64,000 bases of DNA from Clostridiales bacterium CCNA10 (GTDB lineage Bacteria; Bacillota; Clostridia; Oscillospirales; Oscillospiraceae), in assembly GCA_003573975.1 (NCBI GenBank), contig AP018533.1, forward strand, positions 2,418,001 to 2,482,000, given 5' to 3'. Below, in pieces: positions 25,079 to 34,734 of the stretch (its first letter is position 1; each line of letters opens with the position of its first letter). A program made the position numbers and the translations under genes. Under the pieces are notes generated by a model. It saw only the letters and a program-made list of their open reading frames with translations. It ran no database searches and was not told the origin of the DNA.

Positions 25079-26401
25079 ATGGACGCAAATCAGCGCTCTG
25101 TCAAGAGCAACCCCGCCGCACTGCTCCCGATTGGAGTTTTTCTGGTACTCTATCTGGGCTGCGGCCTTCTGTTCGAGTATGGTCTGAAGATCGAGCAGGG
25201 CTTTTACCAGACCCCCGCCATCGTGATCTTCCTGATCGCCCTGGCGGTCGCCTGCTTCCAAAACCGGAAGCTGGACTTCAACGCCAAGATGAAGGTGATG
25301 GCCGCCGGTGTGGCCGACGAGAACATCCTGACCATGTGCCTGGTCTTTCTGGCCGCCGGAGCCTTCTCCGGCGCGGTGTCCGCTGCCGGCGGCGCGGACA
25401 GCACGGTGTTCCTGTTCCTGGATTACCTCCCCAGCCAGTTCGCCGTGGCCGGCCTGTTCCTGATCTCCTGCTTCGTGTCCGTCTCCATGGGCACCTCGGT
25501 GGGCACCATCTCTGCCCTGGCCCCCTTCGCTGTCTCCATGAGCAAGGCCACCGGCTTTGAACTGGTGCTGTGTATCGCCGCGGTGGCCTGCGGCGCCATG
25601 TTCGGCGACAATCTCTCCATGATCTCGGACACCACCATCGCCGCCGTGCGCACCCAGGGCTGTGAGATGAAGGACAAGTTCCGCATGAACTTCCTCATCG
25701 TGCTGCCCGCTGCGGTGATCACCCTTCTGATCTTCGTGGCCCTCACCCTGGGCGGAAGCGGCCAGGTGGAGGTAGAGGCGTACAGCGTGTGGAAGGTGCT
25801 GCCCTATCTGGTGGTCCTGGCCGGCGCGCTGGCGGGGGTGAACGTGTTCGTCATCCTCATCATCGGCACCGTCCTCAGCCTTATCGTGGGCGTGGCCTCC
25901 GGCGCCTTTGCCTGGACGCAGATTTTTGCTGTGATGGGTACTGGCGTTACCTCCATGTATGACATCACCGTCATCTCCATCATCGTGGCCTGCATCGGCG
26001 CCCTGGTGAAGGAGTACGGCGGTATCCAGTGGCTCATTGACTTCATCCACCGCCGGGTGGGCTCCAAGAAGGGCGCTCAGCTGGGCATTGCCGGTCTGGT
26101 GGCCGCGGTGGACGTGGCCACGGCCAACAACACGGTGGCCATCGTCATGTCCGGCTCCATCGCCAAGGAGATCAGCGAGGAGTACGGCATCGACCCCCGG
26201 CGCACCGCCTCCCTGCTGGACATCTTCGCCTCTGTGATCCAGGGCATCCTGCCCTATGGCGCGCAGCTGCTGTACGCCGCCGCCGGCGCCGGGGTCACCG
26301 CCCTGGAGATCGTCCCCTATATGTTCTACTGCTATCTGATGGCGGCCTGTGCCATCATCTTCATCCTGTTTTTCTCCGGACGGACCAAGTCCGCCGGCTG
26401 A
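25079..26401 (+). CDS. NhaC-family Na+/H+ antiporter-like transporter
   Basis: A 440-residue polytopic protein of about eleven hydrophobic spans. The central stretch ACGAMFGDNLSMISDTTIAA and the later VAAVDVATANNTVAIVMSGSIAKEI are typical of the NhaC family, which exchanges cytoplasmic sodium for protons, though some members exchange organic anions such as malate and lactate. Start at 25079 is chosen over an in-frame ATG upstream of the promoter. It is flanked by a promoter and a terminator. Confidence 0.85.
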   Translation: MDANQRSVKSNPAALLPIGVFLVLYLGCGLLFEYGLKIEQGFYQTPAIVIFLIALAVACFQNRKLDFNAKMKVMAAGVADENILTMCLVFLAAGAFSGAVSAAGGADSTVFLFLDYLPSQFAVAGLFLISCFVSVSMGTSVGTISALAPFAVSMSKATGFELVLCIAAVACGAMFGDNLSMISDTTIAAVRTQGCEMKDKFRMNFLIVLPAAVITLLIFVALTLGGSGQVEVEAYSVWKVLPYLVVLAGALAGVNVFVILIIGTVLSLIVGVASGAFAWTQIFAVMGTGVTSMYDITVISIIVACIGALVKEYGGIQWLIDFIHRRVGSKKGAQLGIAGLVAAVDVATANNTVAIVMSGSIAKEISEEYGIDPRRTASLLDIFASVIQGILPYGAQLLYAAAGAGVTALEIVPYMFYCYLMAACAIIFILFFSGRTKSAG

Positions 26402-26420
26402 ACCGACACATTGTATCCCA

Positions 26421-26459
26421 GACGGACCGGCCTTTTGTGGCCGGTCTGTCCGTTTTTTT
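26421..26459 (+). terminator. Intrinsic terminator of the antiporter gene
   Basis: About twelve-base stem (26421-26432 with 26439-26450, one wobble) and seven T. A TATAAT at 26464-26469 just behind it may start the next gene, but I see no matching -35 box. Confidence 0.8.
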
Positions 26460-26535
26460 CCTGTATAATCTGACCGCCCGGGCACAGGATATAGGTATTC
26501 TCAGCATATCCAACCCATCAAAGGAGGTCATTGCA

Positions 26536-27843
26536 TTGAAGCACTTCTCCCTCCCCCACGGACTGGTCCCCCTGCTGGCCCTGGCGCTGGTGGTGTCCAT
26601 GGCCACCCCCGCCTCCGCGTTTTTCTGGCAGAAGAAGGAGAACACCCCCGCAGGCGTTGCCGACTTTTCCAAAAACACCCTGGCAGGCGGGTCCGTCACC
26701 TTTTCCCAGGAGGATTTCCGGTCCTCTGACCTGTCCTCCATCACTCTCACCGCCCTCCCGGATCCCAAGGCCGGCGTGCTCACCGTAGGCGGCCAGCCCC
26801 TCACCCAGGGGGCGGTGGTGGACGCCTCCGCCCTGTCCGGGCTGACCTTCCAGTCTCTCCCCACCCCCGGCGTCTCCACCGCATCCTTCACCTTCCTGCC
26901 CGCCTTTGCGGACGGGACCTCCGCTGGGAAAGAGACCACGGTCACCCTGTACCTGCTGGACGAGGCAAACGACCCGCCCATTGCCCGGAACATGGAGCTG
27001 TCCACCTATCAGAACATTGCCGTCACCGGCTATTTTGACGCAGTGGACGGGGAGGGGGACACCCTCACCTTCCAGCTCACCTCCACCCCGGCCCGGGGCG
27101 CGGTGGAGCTGGCGGAGGACGGCTCCGCCCGGTTCGTCTATACCCCTTACGAGAACAAGACGGGTAAGGACTCCTTCACCTATGTGGCGCTGGATCAGGC
27201 TGGAAACACCTCCCCGGAGGCCAAGGTGACCCTCTGCATCGAAAAACCGAACACCAAGGTGACCTATGCCGATCTGGAGGGCAGCGCCGCCCACAAGGCG
27301 GCCATCCGCCTGGCGGAGGAGGGCATCCTGGTGGGGGAGTCCCACGGCGGCCGCTATTTCTTCCAGCCGGAGCAGACGGTCTCCCGGGCGGAATTTCTCG
27401 CCCTGGCCATGGACGCCGCTGGGCTGGAGCCCATGGAGGATGTGACTGTGACCGGCTTCTCCGACGATGAGGCCATCCCCACCTGGGCCAAGGGGAGCGT
27501 CTCCTCCGCCCTGAAAGCCGGAGTCATCCAGGGGGAGCGGGCCCCCACTGGTGCCCCCGTGTTCTCTGCCGGAACGGACATCACCTGCGGCGAGGCCACC
27601 GTGATGCTGGACCGCCTGCTGAACATGGCCGACGTCCCTCTGGAGGCCGCCGGGCTCTCCGTCCAGGGGCACTGGGCCGGTCAGGCGGCCGCCAATCTGG
27701 CCGCCTCTGGAGTGCTCACCCCGGACCAGTCCACCTCCGCCGCCCTGTCCGAGCCCCTGACCCGGGCTGCCGCCGCGGAGCTGCTGGACGGGGCCCTGGA
27801 CGTGCTGGCCGCCCGGGAGGCGCGCAGCTGGCTGCCCTGGTGA
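26536..27843 (+). CDS. Secreted protein with Ig-like domain and SLH-like C terminus
   Basis: A 435-residue exported protein. Translation starts at TTG 26536, nine bases after AAGGAGG, giving a good signal peptide that ends near PASAFF. Residues about 145-240 form a cadherin/bacterial Ig-like module (DAVDGEGDTLTFQL, GKDSFTYVALDQAGN). Residues about 250-435 carry three degenerate SLH repeats (AIRLAEEGILVGESHGGRYFFQPEQTVSRAEF is the clearest in outline). It is likely to sit on the cell wall; its partner is unknown. Confidence 0.8.
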   Translation: MKHFSLPHGLVPLLALALVVSMATPASAFFWQKKENTPAGVADFSKNTLAGGSVTFSQEDFRSSDLSSITLTALPDPKAGVLTVGGQPLTQGAVVDASALSGLTFQSLPTPGVSTASFTFLPAFADGTSAGKETTVTLYLLDEANDPPIARNMELSTYQNIAVTGYFDAVDGEGDTLTFQLTSTPARGAVELAEDGSARFVYTPYENKTGKDSFTYVALDQAGNTSPEAKVTLCIEKPNTKVTYADLEGSAAHKAAIRLAEEGILVGESHGGRYFFQPEQTVSRAEFLALAMDAAGLEPMEDVTVTGFSDDEAIPTWAKGSVSSALKAGVIQGERAPTGAPVFSAGTDITCGEATVMLDRLLNMADVPLEAAGLSVQGHWAGQAAANLAASGVLTPDQSTSAALSEPLTRAAAAELLDGALDVLAAREARSWLPW

Positions 27844-27866
27844 GGCCGTCCCCATCCCAATAAAAC

Positions 27867-27901
27867 GAGCGCGGAAGCAGATCTACGCTGCTTCCGCGCT
27901 C
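27867..27901. terminator. Hairpin between convergent genes
   Basis: Fourteen-base perfect stem (27867-27880 with 27888-27901), seven-base loop, modest T tail on the plus strand. Confidence 0.7.
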
Positions 27902-27922
27902 TGTTGTCTGTCTCCCAGCCCC

Positions 27923-28801
27923 TCAGATCCCCCGGTTTAGGGTTTTCCTCAGGCGGATCTTCCCCGCCAGGGCCTCGTCCAGCAGGGAAAGGAACTTCTC
28001 CCGCTCCTCCGGCAGGCCGCCCTTCAGGGGAAGGTAGTTGGAGGCGTGGTTGCTGGTAAAGTGGAGGGGATCCACGTCCAAATGTTCAATGAGCAGGCGG
28101 CACTCCTCCAAAATCTGGTCCGGGGTGCACACCTGAAAGCGTCCGGCCAGCACATCCTCTCCCAGGGGGGTGCCTTTGGCGGGGGCAAAGGTCATGGCGG
28201 ACAGGTGGCGGGGCCGCATCTCATTGATCATCCTGGCGGTGGACAAGATGTGCTCCTCCCAGTCCCCGTCCTGGCCGGTGAGGCCCATGATGATGATGGC
28301 CCACAGGTCGAAGCCGGCGGCCACTAATTTCTGCCCCGCCTCCAGCATCTGTGCGGCGGTAACTCCCTTGTTGATGGCCTTGAGCACAGCGTCACTGCCG
28401 CTCTCCACCCCCAGATAGGCCCGGTTCAGGCCGGCCTCCCGGATGGCCCGCAGCTCCTCCGGGCTCTTGGCCAGGGTGCTCCGGGGTCCGGCGTAGGTGG
28501 TCACCTTCTCCAGGGCGGGGAAGGTGCGGTACAGCTTGTGCAGGATCTTCAGCAGGTCCTCCGTTTTCATAATGACGGCGTCCCCGTCCATCAGGAACAC
28601 CCGCCGCAGACCGGGGCCGTAGTAATCCCGGGCCATATCGATGTCCTCCAGGATCTCCTCCACCGGACGGATCCGGAACTGCTTGCCCTTGTACATGGCG
28701 CAGAAGGTGCATTTGTTATAGGAGCACCCAATGGTGCACTGGAGCAGATAGCTTTTCCACTCTCCTGGGGGACGGTACAGTACGTCGCTGTCATATCGCA
28801 T
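27923..28801 (-). CDS. Radical SAM protein with GCSYNKCTFC-type cluster
   Basis: A 292-residue protein. The cysteines fall in LQCTIGCSYNKCTFCAMY, so spacing is C-x3-C-x4-C-x2-C rather than the plain C-x3-C-x2-C. Then follow LMDGDAV, the glycine-rich YLGVESGSDAVLKAINKG and a TIM-barrel-like remainder. The family is common in clostridia and has no established reaction. It is the last gene of a minus-strand run that starts at nth. Confidence 0.85.
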   Translation of the reverse strand: MRYDSDVLYRPPGEWKSYLLQCTIGCSYNKCTFCAMYKGKQFRIRPVEEILEDIDMARDYYGPGLRRVFLMDGDAVIMKTEDLLKILHKLYRTFPALEKVTTYAGPRSTLAKSPEELRAIREAGLNRAYLGVESGSDAVLKAINKGVTAAQMLEAGQKLVAAGFDLWAIIIMGLTGQDGDWEEHILSTARMINEMRPRHLSAMTFAPAKGTPLGEDVLAGRFQVCTPDQILEECRLLIEHLDVDPLHFTSNHASNYLPLKGGLPEEREKFLSLLDEALAGKIRLRKTLNRGI

Positions 28802-28864
28802 GGTCGATCTTCCTTTCTCATGGTTCCTGTTTCACAAACCGGCTCCGGCCGGCCCGCCGGGGCA

Positions 28865-29062
28865 CTATACCTCCACCGGCTCGCCGTCCCGGAACACCTT
28901 GCGGATATTCTTTTCCGCCTTGCTCCGGGGGAGCATCACCTCATGGCCGCAGCCCTGGCACCGCATTTTGAAATCCATCCCCACCCGCAGCACCAGCCAC
29001 TCCTGACTGCCGCAGGGATGGGCCTTTTTCATCTTCAAAACATCATTCACATGGATGTCCAC
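28865..29062 (-). CDS. DUF951 family protein
   Basis: A 65-residue protein with the family signature DVLKMKKAHPCGSQEWLVLRVGMDFKMRCQGCGHEVMLPR; the Cys residues suggest a small zinc-binding fold. I chose GTG at 29062 (VDIHVNDVL) because GGGGAGG lies just upstream and family members begin this way; an ATG at 29080 is the alternative. It overlaps the end of the HhH gene by 20 bases. Function unknown; possibly nucleic-acid related. Confidence 0.85.
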   Translation of the reverse strand: MDIHVNDVLKMKKAHPCGSQEWLVLRVGMDFKMRCQGCGHEVMLPRSKAEKNIRKVFRDGEPVEV

Positions 29063-29321
29063 TGTTTTCCTCCCCTCCATCTTTCCACGCCCACCACTTC
29101 AGCTTCTCCGGGTCCGGCTGCGGGGTGGACGCGTAATAGACCGCGCAGCGGTAGACATACAGCACGCAGCGGTCCACCCGCACACCTTTTCGGGCACACT
29201 CCCGGGCGTACATCTCCTCCGGGTCCGCCCCCGCCAGAGACTGGACGGTGGTATAGCCCAGCTCCAGCAGGTCTCGCTCTCCCGCCGCCCCGATCCCGGG
29301 TATCCTTCTCAGCTCGCCCAT
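29043..29321 (-). CDS. Cdd1-like helix-hairpin-helix protein
   Basis: A 92-residue protein beginning MGELRRIPGIGAAGERDLLELGYTTVQSLAGADPEEMY, a helix-hairpin-helix of the pathogenicity-locus/Cdd1 family, with VDRCVLYVYRCAVYYA in the second half. The HhH motif suggests DNA binding, but no role is established. It starts three bases after the response regulator stop, so it is co-translated with it. Confidence 0.85.
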   Translation of the reverse strand: MGELRRIPGIGAAGERDLLELGYTTVQSLAGADPEEMYARECARKGVRVDRCVLYVYRCAVYYASTPQPDPEKLKWWAWKDGGEENSGHPCE

Positions 29322-29324
29322 CCG

Positions 29325-30014
29325 TCAGGACTCCGCCATCTTGAAGCCGATGCCCCAGACGGTCTTGATGTACTCCCGGTCGCTGACCCTGCCCAGCTTG
29401 GCCCGCAGATTGCTGATGTGGACATTGACCGTGTTGTCGTCCCCGAAGTACTCCTCGCCCCACACGTGCTGATAGATCTGCTCCCGGGTGAACACCCGCT
29501 TGGGGTACTCCATCAGCAGGGCCAGGATCTCAAACTCCCGGGCGGTGAGCACCACCGGCTCTCCTCCGGCGGTGACGGAGAACTCCTCCCGGTCCAGGAC
29601 CAGATCGCCGCAGACGAACTGCCGCCGCTCCGGGGGCGCGGAAAACTTCTGCACCCGGCGCAGCTGGGCCTCCACCCGGGCCAGCACCTCCAGATTGTCA
29701 AAGGGCTTGGGGATAAAGTCGTCCGCCCCCAGCCGCAGGACATTGACCTTGTCCTCCAGCCCCGCCTTGGCGGACAGGACGATGATGGGCATGGTCCTGC
29801 CCCGGCGGATGCGGGTGATGAACTCCTCCCCGGTGAGGCCGGGGAGCATCAGGTCCAGCAGCACCAGGTCGAAGCGCTCCCGCTCGGCCCAGAGCATGGC
29901 CTCGCTGCCGGAGAAGGCCGGCTGGCACTGATAGCTGGCGTCGCTCATAATGGTACACAGCAGCTGGTTGATGTCCGGATCATCCTCCACCACCAGGATG
30001 CGAATGGCTTCCAT
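29325..30014 (-). CDS. OmpR-family response regulator without adjacent kinase
   Basis: A 229-residue regulator. Receiver: ILVVEDDPDINQ, phospho-acceptor in LVLLDLMLPGLTG (residue about 54), Lys in FIPKPFDNLEV. Winged-helix domain: LTAREFEILALLMEYPKRVFTREQIYQHVW and VNVHISNLRAKLG. No histidine kinase lies beside it; its neighbours are rarA and the Cdd1-like gene. The kinase at 46152 lacks a regulator, so the two may be partners. The domain type is that of regulators of ABC resistance transporters (VanR/BceR/CprR class). Confidence 0.92.
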   Translation of the reverse strand: MEAIRILVVEDDPDINQLLCTIMSDASYQCQPAFSGSEAMLWAERERFDLVLLDLMLPGLTGEEFITRIRRGRTMPIIVLSAKAGLEDKVNVLRLGADDFIPKPFDNLEVLARVEAQLRRVQKFSAPPERRQFVCGDLVLDREEFSVTAGGEPVVLTAREFEILALLMEYPKRVFTREQIYQHVWGEEYFGDDNTVNVHISNLRAKLGRVSDREYIKTVWGIGFKMAES

Positions 30015-30100
30015 GGTTTTTCCTTCCTTTCGTTGGGGGGTGATGTGTGTCGGGGCGCACAGCGTGTGCCCGTTTCCTCAAGCTCCCTCCCGGAAATGGC

Positions 30101-30119
30101 GGGCGCGCGCTGCGCGCCC
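30101..30119 (-). repeat. GC-rich hairpin after rarA
   Basis: GGGCGCGC (30101-30108) pairs with GCGCGCCC (30112-30119), three-base loop. There is no T run, so termination is uncertain. Confidence 0.4.
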
Positions 30120-31382
30120 CTACTTCTTGATCTCCTCCCAGTAGCGGCGGGCGGCCTGCTCCGTCTTGTTGTCGCCGTACTGGTAGTATTTCCGGTTTTT
30201 CAGATTGTCCGGCAGATACTGCTGCCGGACCCAGTGGCCCGGATAGTCGTGGGGGTAGCGGTAGCCCTGCTCCCGCTCCTGTCCCGCCGAGTCTGCGTGG
30301 ACGTTCTGGAGCTCCCGGGGGATGTCCCCCGCCCGACCGGCCCGCACGTCCGCCTGCGCCCCGGCGATGGCCTGATAGGCGCTGTTGGACTTGGGCCAGG
30401 TGGCCAGCAGGATGGCCGCCTCCGCCAGAGGCAGCCGCGCCTCCGGCAGGCCCAGCTGGAGGGCGCTGTCCACACAGGCCTTCACGATGGGCACCGCCTG
30501 GGGATAGGCCAGCCCCACATCCTCGCTGGCCGAGCACAGCAGCCGCCGGATGGCGGTGACCATGTCCCCCGCCTCCAGCAGCCGGGCCAGATAGTGGACC
30601 GCCGCGTCCGGGTCGGAGCCCCGGAGGGACTTCATCAGGGCGGAGGCGATGTCAAAGTGGCTGTCCCCCTCCCGGTCATAGCGCATGGCGGACTTCTGGG
30701 CCGCCGTCTGGGCGTCCTCCAGGGTGATGCGCAGCGCCCCATTCTCCCGCCGGGCGGCGGAGGCCAGCAGCTCCAGGGCGTTCATGGCCTTGCGGATGTC
30801 CCCGCCGCAGGCGGAGGCGATATGCTCCCGCACCCCCTCCTCCAGAACCAGGCGCCCGCCCAGCCGCTCCTCCAGGATGTCCACCCCCCGGTCCACGGCG
30901 GGGAGGGCGTCCTCCGCGGTGATCTGCTTGAACTCAAACACGGTGGACCGGGACAGCACCGCCCCGAACACATAGAAAAACGGGTTTTCCGTGGTGGAGG
31001 CGATGAGGGTGATCTTCCCGTTCTCCATAAACTCCAGCAGGGACTGCTGCTGCTTTTTATTGAAATACTGGATCTCGTCCAGGTAGAGCAGCACCCCCTC
31101 CGGGGCCAGCAGGGTGCCGATGTCGGCGATGATGTCCTTGATGTCGCTGATGGAGGCGGTGGTAGCGTTGAGCCGGTGGAGGGGCCGGTTGGTCCGCTGG
31201 GCGATGATGTTGGCCACCGTGGTCTTTCCCGTGCCGGAGGGGCCGTAAAAAATCAGGTTCGGGATCTCCCCACTCTCAATGATCCGGCGGAGCAGCCCGT
31301 CCTGTCCCAGGATGTGCCGCTGTCCCACCACCTCATCCAGATTTTTCGGGCGGATCTCATCCGCCAAGGGCCGATAGGCCAT
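30120..31382 (-). CDS. rarA: Replication-associated recombination protein RarA (MgsA)
   Basis: A 420-residue AAA+ clamp-loader-like ATPase that acts at stalled forks. It opens with PLADEIRPKNLDEVVGQRHILG, then Walker A GPSGTGKTT (residues about 48-56), Walker B LYLDEIQYFNKKQQ, sensor STTENPFF, and the C-terminal family helices ending in RYPHDYPGHWVRQQYLP. Length and motifs are standard. GAGGAGG lies before the ATG. It belongs to the nth-to-radical-SAM minus run. Confidence 0.95.
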   Translation of the reverse strand: MAYRPLADEIRPKNLDEVVGQRHILGQDGLLRRIIESGEIPNLIFYGPSGTGKTTVANIIAQRTNRPLHRLNATTASISDIKDIIADIGTLLAPEGVLLYLDEIQYFNKKQQQSLLEFMENGKITLIASTTENPFFYVFGAVLSRSTVFEFKQITAEDALPAVDRGVDILEERLGGRLVLEEGVREHIASACGGDIRKAMNALELLASAARRENGALRITLEDAQTAAQKSAMRYDREGDSHFDIASALMKSLRGSDPDAAVHYLARLLEAGDMVTAIRRLLCSASEDVGLAYPQAVPIVKACVDSALQLGLPEARLPLAEAAILLATWPKSNSAYQAIAGAQADVRAGRAGDIPRELQNVHADSAGQEREQGYRYPHDYPGHWVRQQYLPDNLKNRKYYQYGDNKTEQAARRYWEEIKK

Positions 31383-31400
31383 GCTCCATCCTCCTCTCAG

Positions 31401-32057
31401 TCACCGGGCCGCGGGGGTCAGCCCGGCGGCGGCGCACATCCAGTCCCGGCCCAGGCGGTTGACCAGGGCGATGACCCGGCCCACGCACACCATTGCGGCC
31501 ACGGTCCCCAGCCCGACGCCCACCACGCGGCCCGCCGCTGTCAGGCCGATGACACAGGTCAGCGCCACACAGCACACATCCACCAGGTTTTTTCCAAAGC
31601 CCTGGTCCCGGCCCAGCCGCTCGGCCACCGCCGCCACGATCCCATCCCCCGGATTGGGGACCAGGCGCATATTCACCGTCACGGCCGCTCCAATGCCGGT
31701 CAGCAGCATCGCGGCCGCCAGCAGCAGGAGATTCTCCCAAAGGCTGTGGGCCTCACAGCGGTAGGGAATGACCGCGCTGTACACATTGAGCACCCGGCTG
31801 AACGCCAGGCTGAGGGGGAGCTGGAGCAGGTCGGCCAGCCACCCTCTCCCCCGCCGCAGCGCGATCTGTCCGGCCACGAACAGGCCGTAGAGCAGGAAGG
31901 TCACATCTCCGAAGTTCAGCCCCCAGATCTCAGACACCCCAAAGGCCACGGAGATGATGGGGGACACTCCCAGCCCCGTCTTTGTGTTCAGCGTCAGCCC
32001 CAGCGCCAGTACCAGCATGCCCAGCGTATAGAGGACCCACCGTATTCCCTGTTTCAC
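31401..32057 (-). CDS. YczE/YitT-type membrane protein (DUF6198-like)
   Basis: A 218-residue protein with five or six membrane spans. The N-terminal LGLTLNTKTGLGVSPIISVAFGVSEIWGLNFGDVTFL and the later VPNPGDGIVAAVAERLG are typical of YczE/YitT-like proteins. Members are widespread and unassigned; YczE was linked to non-ribosomal peptide production in Bacillus. It follows DUF2500 by 15 bases. Confidence 0.82.
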   Translation of the reverse strand: MKQGIRWVLYTLGMLVLALGLTLNTKTGLGVSPIISVAFGVSEIWGLNFGDVTFLLYGLFVAGQIALRRGRGWLADLLQLPLSLAFSRVLNVYSAVIPYRCEAHSLWENLLLLAAAMLLTGIGAAVTVNMRLVPNPGDGIVAAVAERLGRDQGFGKNLVDVCCVALTCVIGLTAAGRVVGVGLGTVAAMVCVGRVIALVNRLGRDWMCAAAGLTPAAR

Positions 32058-32072
32058 TCCGGCATGCTCCTT

Positions 32073-32477
32073 TTATGTTCTCTGAAAGCCCTGGTAGCGG
32101 GTCCCCTGGAAGGTCAACCTGCCCCGGTCCCCCTCCACCAGCATCCCGTACTCCGTGTCGGGGACCTGGAACTCCATCCGGTCGCCGCTCTCCACCTGGA
32201 AGGTGGCGTAGTAATCGGTCCGGCTGGAGGTGTGCCCCATGCTGTGCTCGTCCCCAGTGTGGTGCCAGGTCTGGATGTCCATCCGCTTGGCCACCACCTC
32301 CGCCTCCACCGTCAGCACCGGGGAGTCGTTGTTCTTTTTCCACTGGGCGGCCCCCTGGAACCCGCAGACAATGATGGAACCAAAGACGATCACAAATCCG
32401 ACCGCAATGATAACAAACACGATCCCGAACATCGTGTCAAAGCTGTCGAAGCCATACGGATCATAATTCACCGGCAT
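32073..32477 (-). CDS. DUF2500 family membrane protein
   Basis: A 134-residue protein with one N-terminal membrane span ([21 protein letters not shown]) and a beta-rich extracytoplasmic domain with [14 protein letters not shown] and [19 protein letters not shown], matching DUF2500. I chose the ATG at 32477 because GAGGAG lies nine bases before it; an ATG at 32486 would sit directly on the ribosome site. Function unknown. Confidence 0.82.
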   Translation of the reverse strand: MPVNYDPYGFDSFDTMFGIVFVIIAVGFVIVFGSIIVCGFQGAAQWKKNNDSPVLTVEAEVVAKRMDIQTWHHTGDEHSMGHTSSRTDYYATFQVESGDRMEFQVPDTEYGMLVEGDRGRLTFQGTRYQGFQRT

Positions 32478-32506
32478 CTTTCCCATCTCCTCTCTGTCCC
32501 ATTCAT

Positions 32507-33160
32507 TCAGGGCCTCTGACCGCCGTTTTTTGCAAAGTGGTCGCACCAGGGCCGCAGGGTGCAGCCCTCGCACTGGGGCCGCCGGGCGATGCACACCGCC
32601 CGGCCATGGAGCACCAGCCGGTGGCAGAAGTCGTTGGACTCCTCCGGCGGGAGCACCCGGCGCAGCTGCATCTCCACCTTCACCGGGTCCTTGGAGCCGT
32701 CGGTGAGGCCCAGCAGGCCGGTGATGCGGATGCAGTGGGTGTCCGCCACCACCACGCCGGGCACATGGAACACATCCCCCAGCATCAGGTTGGCCGTCTT
32801 GCGGCCCACTCCGGGCAGCTTCAGCAGCTCCTCCATGGTGCCGGGGACCTTTCCTCCGTAATCCCGCAGCAGCATCTGGGAGGCCCGCACGATGTCCCGG
32901 GCCTTGGCCCGGAAAAAGCCAGTGGAGTGGATGTACTGTTCCACCTCCGCCACGTCGGCCCCGGCCAGGTCCTCCAGGGTGGGGAATCGGGCGTACAGGG
33001 CGGGGGTGACCTTGTTCACCCGCTCGTCGGTGCACTGGGCCGCCAGACGCACGGAGAACAGCAGCTCATAGTCCTTTTCATAATTCAGGGAGCAGATTCC
33101 ATCGGGGTAGAGCGCCTTCAGGGCGTCCACGATGCTCCGGACTGCTTCATTTGTTTTCAT
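32507..33160 (-). CDS. nth: Endonuclease III
   Basis: Base-excision DNA glycosylase/AP lyase of 217 residues. The HhH motif is [13 protein letters not shown] (with the catalytic Lys), the catalytic Asp is in [14 protein letters not shown], and the iron-sulfur ligands are spaced C-x6-C-x2-C-x5-C near the C terminus ([17 protein letters not shown]). The ATG at 33160 has GAGGTG upstream and gives the normal length. It is the first gene behind the promoter at 33213-33241. Confidence 0.96.
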   Translation of the reverse strand: MKTNEAVRSIVDALKALYPDGICSLNYEKDYELLFSVRLAAQCTDERVNKVTPALYARFPTLEDLAGADVAEVEQYIHSTGFFRAKARDIVRASQMLLRDYGGKVPGTMEELLKLPGVGRKTANLMLGDVFHVPGVVVADTHCIRITGLLGLTDGSKDPVKVEMQLRRVLPPEESNDFCHRLVLHGRAVCIARRPQCEGCTLRPWCDHFAKNGGQRP

Positions 33161-33212
33161 CTCATACACCTCATGGGCAGGATATGCGCCCGTCCCGGGC
33201 ACAGCCGACCTT

Positions 33213-33241
33213 ATTATAGCACAGCCATCTGGTTTTTTCGA
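33213..33241 (-). promoter_or_regulatory. Promoter of the nth-led run
   Basis: Minus-strand TCGAAA, 17-base spacer, TATAAT; the -10 is perfect and the -35 weak. Confidence 0.55.
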
Positions 33242-33329
33242 TGGGAAACTTCCATCCCCTCAAATTTTCTTCCCCCATGCCGGGACCCGGGCTCTGCCGC
33301 GGTGCACCCCCCATTCCCGCAGAATTTCA

Positions 33330-33357
33330 TTGTAATTTTTCCCGTGTCTGATATAAT
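33330..33357 (+). promoter_or_regulatory. Promoter of glyA
   Basis: TTGTAA, 16-base spacer, TATAAT. No purine- or glycine-riboswitch-like structure is evident in the short leader. Confidence 0.6.
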
Positions 33358-33415
33358 AGCGGTACAGCCCTACCGGCGGCCGCGCCGGATGTTAAGAGAA
33401 AAAGGAGTGTTTCCC

Positions 33416-34669
33416 ATGGTCAACGAAGTCATGGACTTTATCACCGCCGCCGATCCCCAGGTGGGACAGGCCATCCGCGCCGAGTACGACCGCCAGCAGC
33501 AGAACATCGAGCTGATCGCCTCGGAGAACATCGTCAGCGCCGCTGTCCTGGCCGCCGCCGGCACCGTCCTCACCAACAAGTACGCAGAGGGCTATCCCGG
33601 CAAGCGCTACTACGGCGGCTGTCAGTGCGTGGACGTGGTGGAGAACATCGCCATTGAGCGGGCCAAGGAGCTCTTCGGCGCCAATTATGCCAATGTGCAG
33701 CCCCACTCCGGCGCCCAGGCCAACTTCGCCGTGTACCAGGCCCTGTGCCAGCATGGGGACACGGTTCTAGGCATGAGCCTGGACCAGGGCGGCCACCTGA
33801 CCCATGGCTCCCCCGTCAATTTCTCCGGCAAAAATTATAACATGGTGGCCTACGGCCTGGGGGCCGACGGCCGCATCGACTATGACCAGGTCCGGGACCT
33901 GGCCCGGAAGCACAAGCCCCGCATGATCCTGGCCGGCGCCTCCGCCTACCCCAGGACCATCGACTTCAGGACCTTTGCCGACATCGCCCACGAGGTGGGG
34001 GCCTATCTGTTCGTGGACATGGCCCATATCGCCGGGCTGGTAGCTGCCGGCTGCCACCCCTCCCCCGTCCCCTACGCCGATGTTGTGTCCACCACCACCC
34101 ACAAGACCCTCCGGGGCCCCCGGGGCGGGATGCTGCTGTGCAACGACCCGGATATTGCCAAAAAGCTCAACTCCGCCATCTTCCCCGGCTCCCAGGGCGG
34201 CCCCCTGGAGCACATCATCGCCGCCAAGGCGGTGGCCCTGGGCGAGGCCCTCAAGCCCGAGTTCAAGACCTATCAGCAGCAGATCGTGAAAAACGCCGCT
34301 GTGCTGGCCCAGTCCATCATGGAGGGCGGTCTTGATCTGGTGTCCGGCGGCACGGACAACCACCTGATGCTGGTGGATCTGCGCCCCGCCCACCTCACCG
34401 GCAAGGAGATGGAGCGCCGCCTGGACGAGGTCTATATCACCGTCAACAAGAACGCCATCCCCAACGACCCGGAGAAGCCCTTCGTCACCTCCGGCATCCG
34501 GGTGGGCACCCCCGCCGTCACCTCCCGGGGCTTCCGTGAGGAGGAGATGAAGGTGGTGGGCCGGCTCATCTGCCAGGCCGCCCAGAGCGATTTCGAGTCC
34601 CAGGTGGACGCCCTCCGTGCCCAGGTGAAGGAACTCACCGGCCGCTATCCCCTCTATCAGAACGTCTGA
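33416..34669 (+). CDS. glyA: Serine hydroxymethyltransferase
   Basis: PLP enzyme that converts serine and tetrahydrofolate to glycine and methylene-tetrahydrofolate. The 417-residue product has [26 protein letters not shown], the PLP-lysine motif [16 protein letters not shown] and the C-terminal [21 protein letters not shown] precedes the ATG at 33416. Its terminator hairpin was the target of the IS element directly downstream. Confidence 0.97.
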   Translation: MVNEVMDFITAADPQVGQAIRAEYDRQQQNIELIASENIVSAAVLAAAGTVLTNKYAEGYPGKRYYGGCQCVDVVENIAIERAKELFGANYANVQPHSGAQANFAVYQALCQHGDTVLGMSLDQGGHLTHGSPVNFSGKNYNMVAYGLGADGRIDYDQVRDLARKHKPRMILAGASAYPRTIDFRTFADIAHEVGAYLFVDMAHIAGLVAAGCHPSPVPYADVVSTTTHKTLRGPRGGMLLCNDPDIAKKLNSAIFPGSQGGPLEHIIAAKAVALGEALKPEFKTYQQQIVKNAAVLAQSIMEGGLDLVSGGTDNHLMLVDLRPAHLTGKEMERRLDEVYITVNKNAIPNDPEKPFVTSGIRVGTPAVTSRGFREEEMKVVGRLICQAAQSDFESQVDALRAQVKELTGRYPLYQNV

Positions 34670-34690
34670 CCTCTTTTCCCATGCTTCCAA

Positions 34691-34724
34691 GGCTGCCGCA
34701 GATCCAGCTGGATCTGCGGCAGCT
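34691..34724. repeat. Left 34-bp target-site duplication (glyA terminator hairpin)
   Basis: A 34-base sequence that is itself a near-perfect palindrome (central CAGCTG) and recurs without change at 36226-36259. This copy is followed by the element's end and not by a T run, so as a terminator it is broken. Confidence 0.85.
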
Positions 34725-34734
34725 CAGCTTGTCA

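Noticed and set aside
26464..26469. TATAAT before the SLH gene at 26536 as a full promoter
   Set aside because: No -35 element at 16-18 bases; it lies right behind a terminator, and I cannot support it beyond a note.
29055..32519. A 1154-codon open frame on the plus strand
   Set aside because: It is antisense to rarA, the response regulator, DUF951 and others, which have clear motifs; the translation is low-complexity and rich in Gly, His, Leu and Val, as antisense frames of GC-rich genes are.
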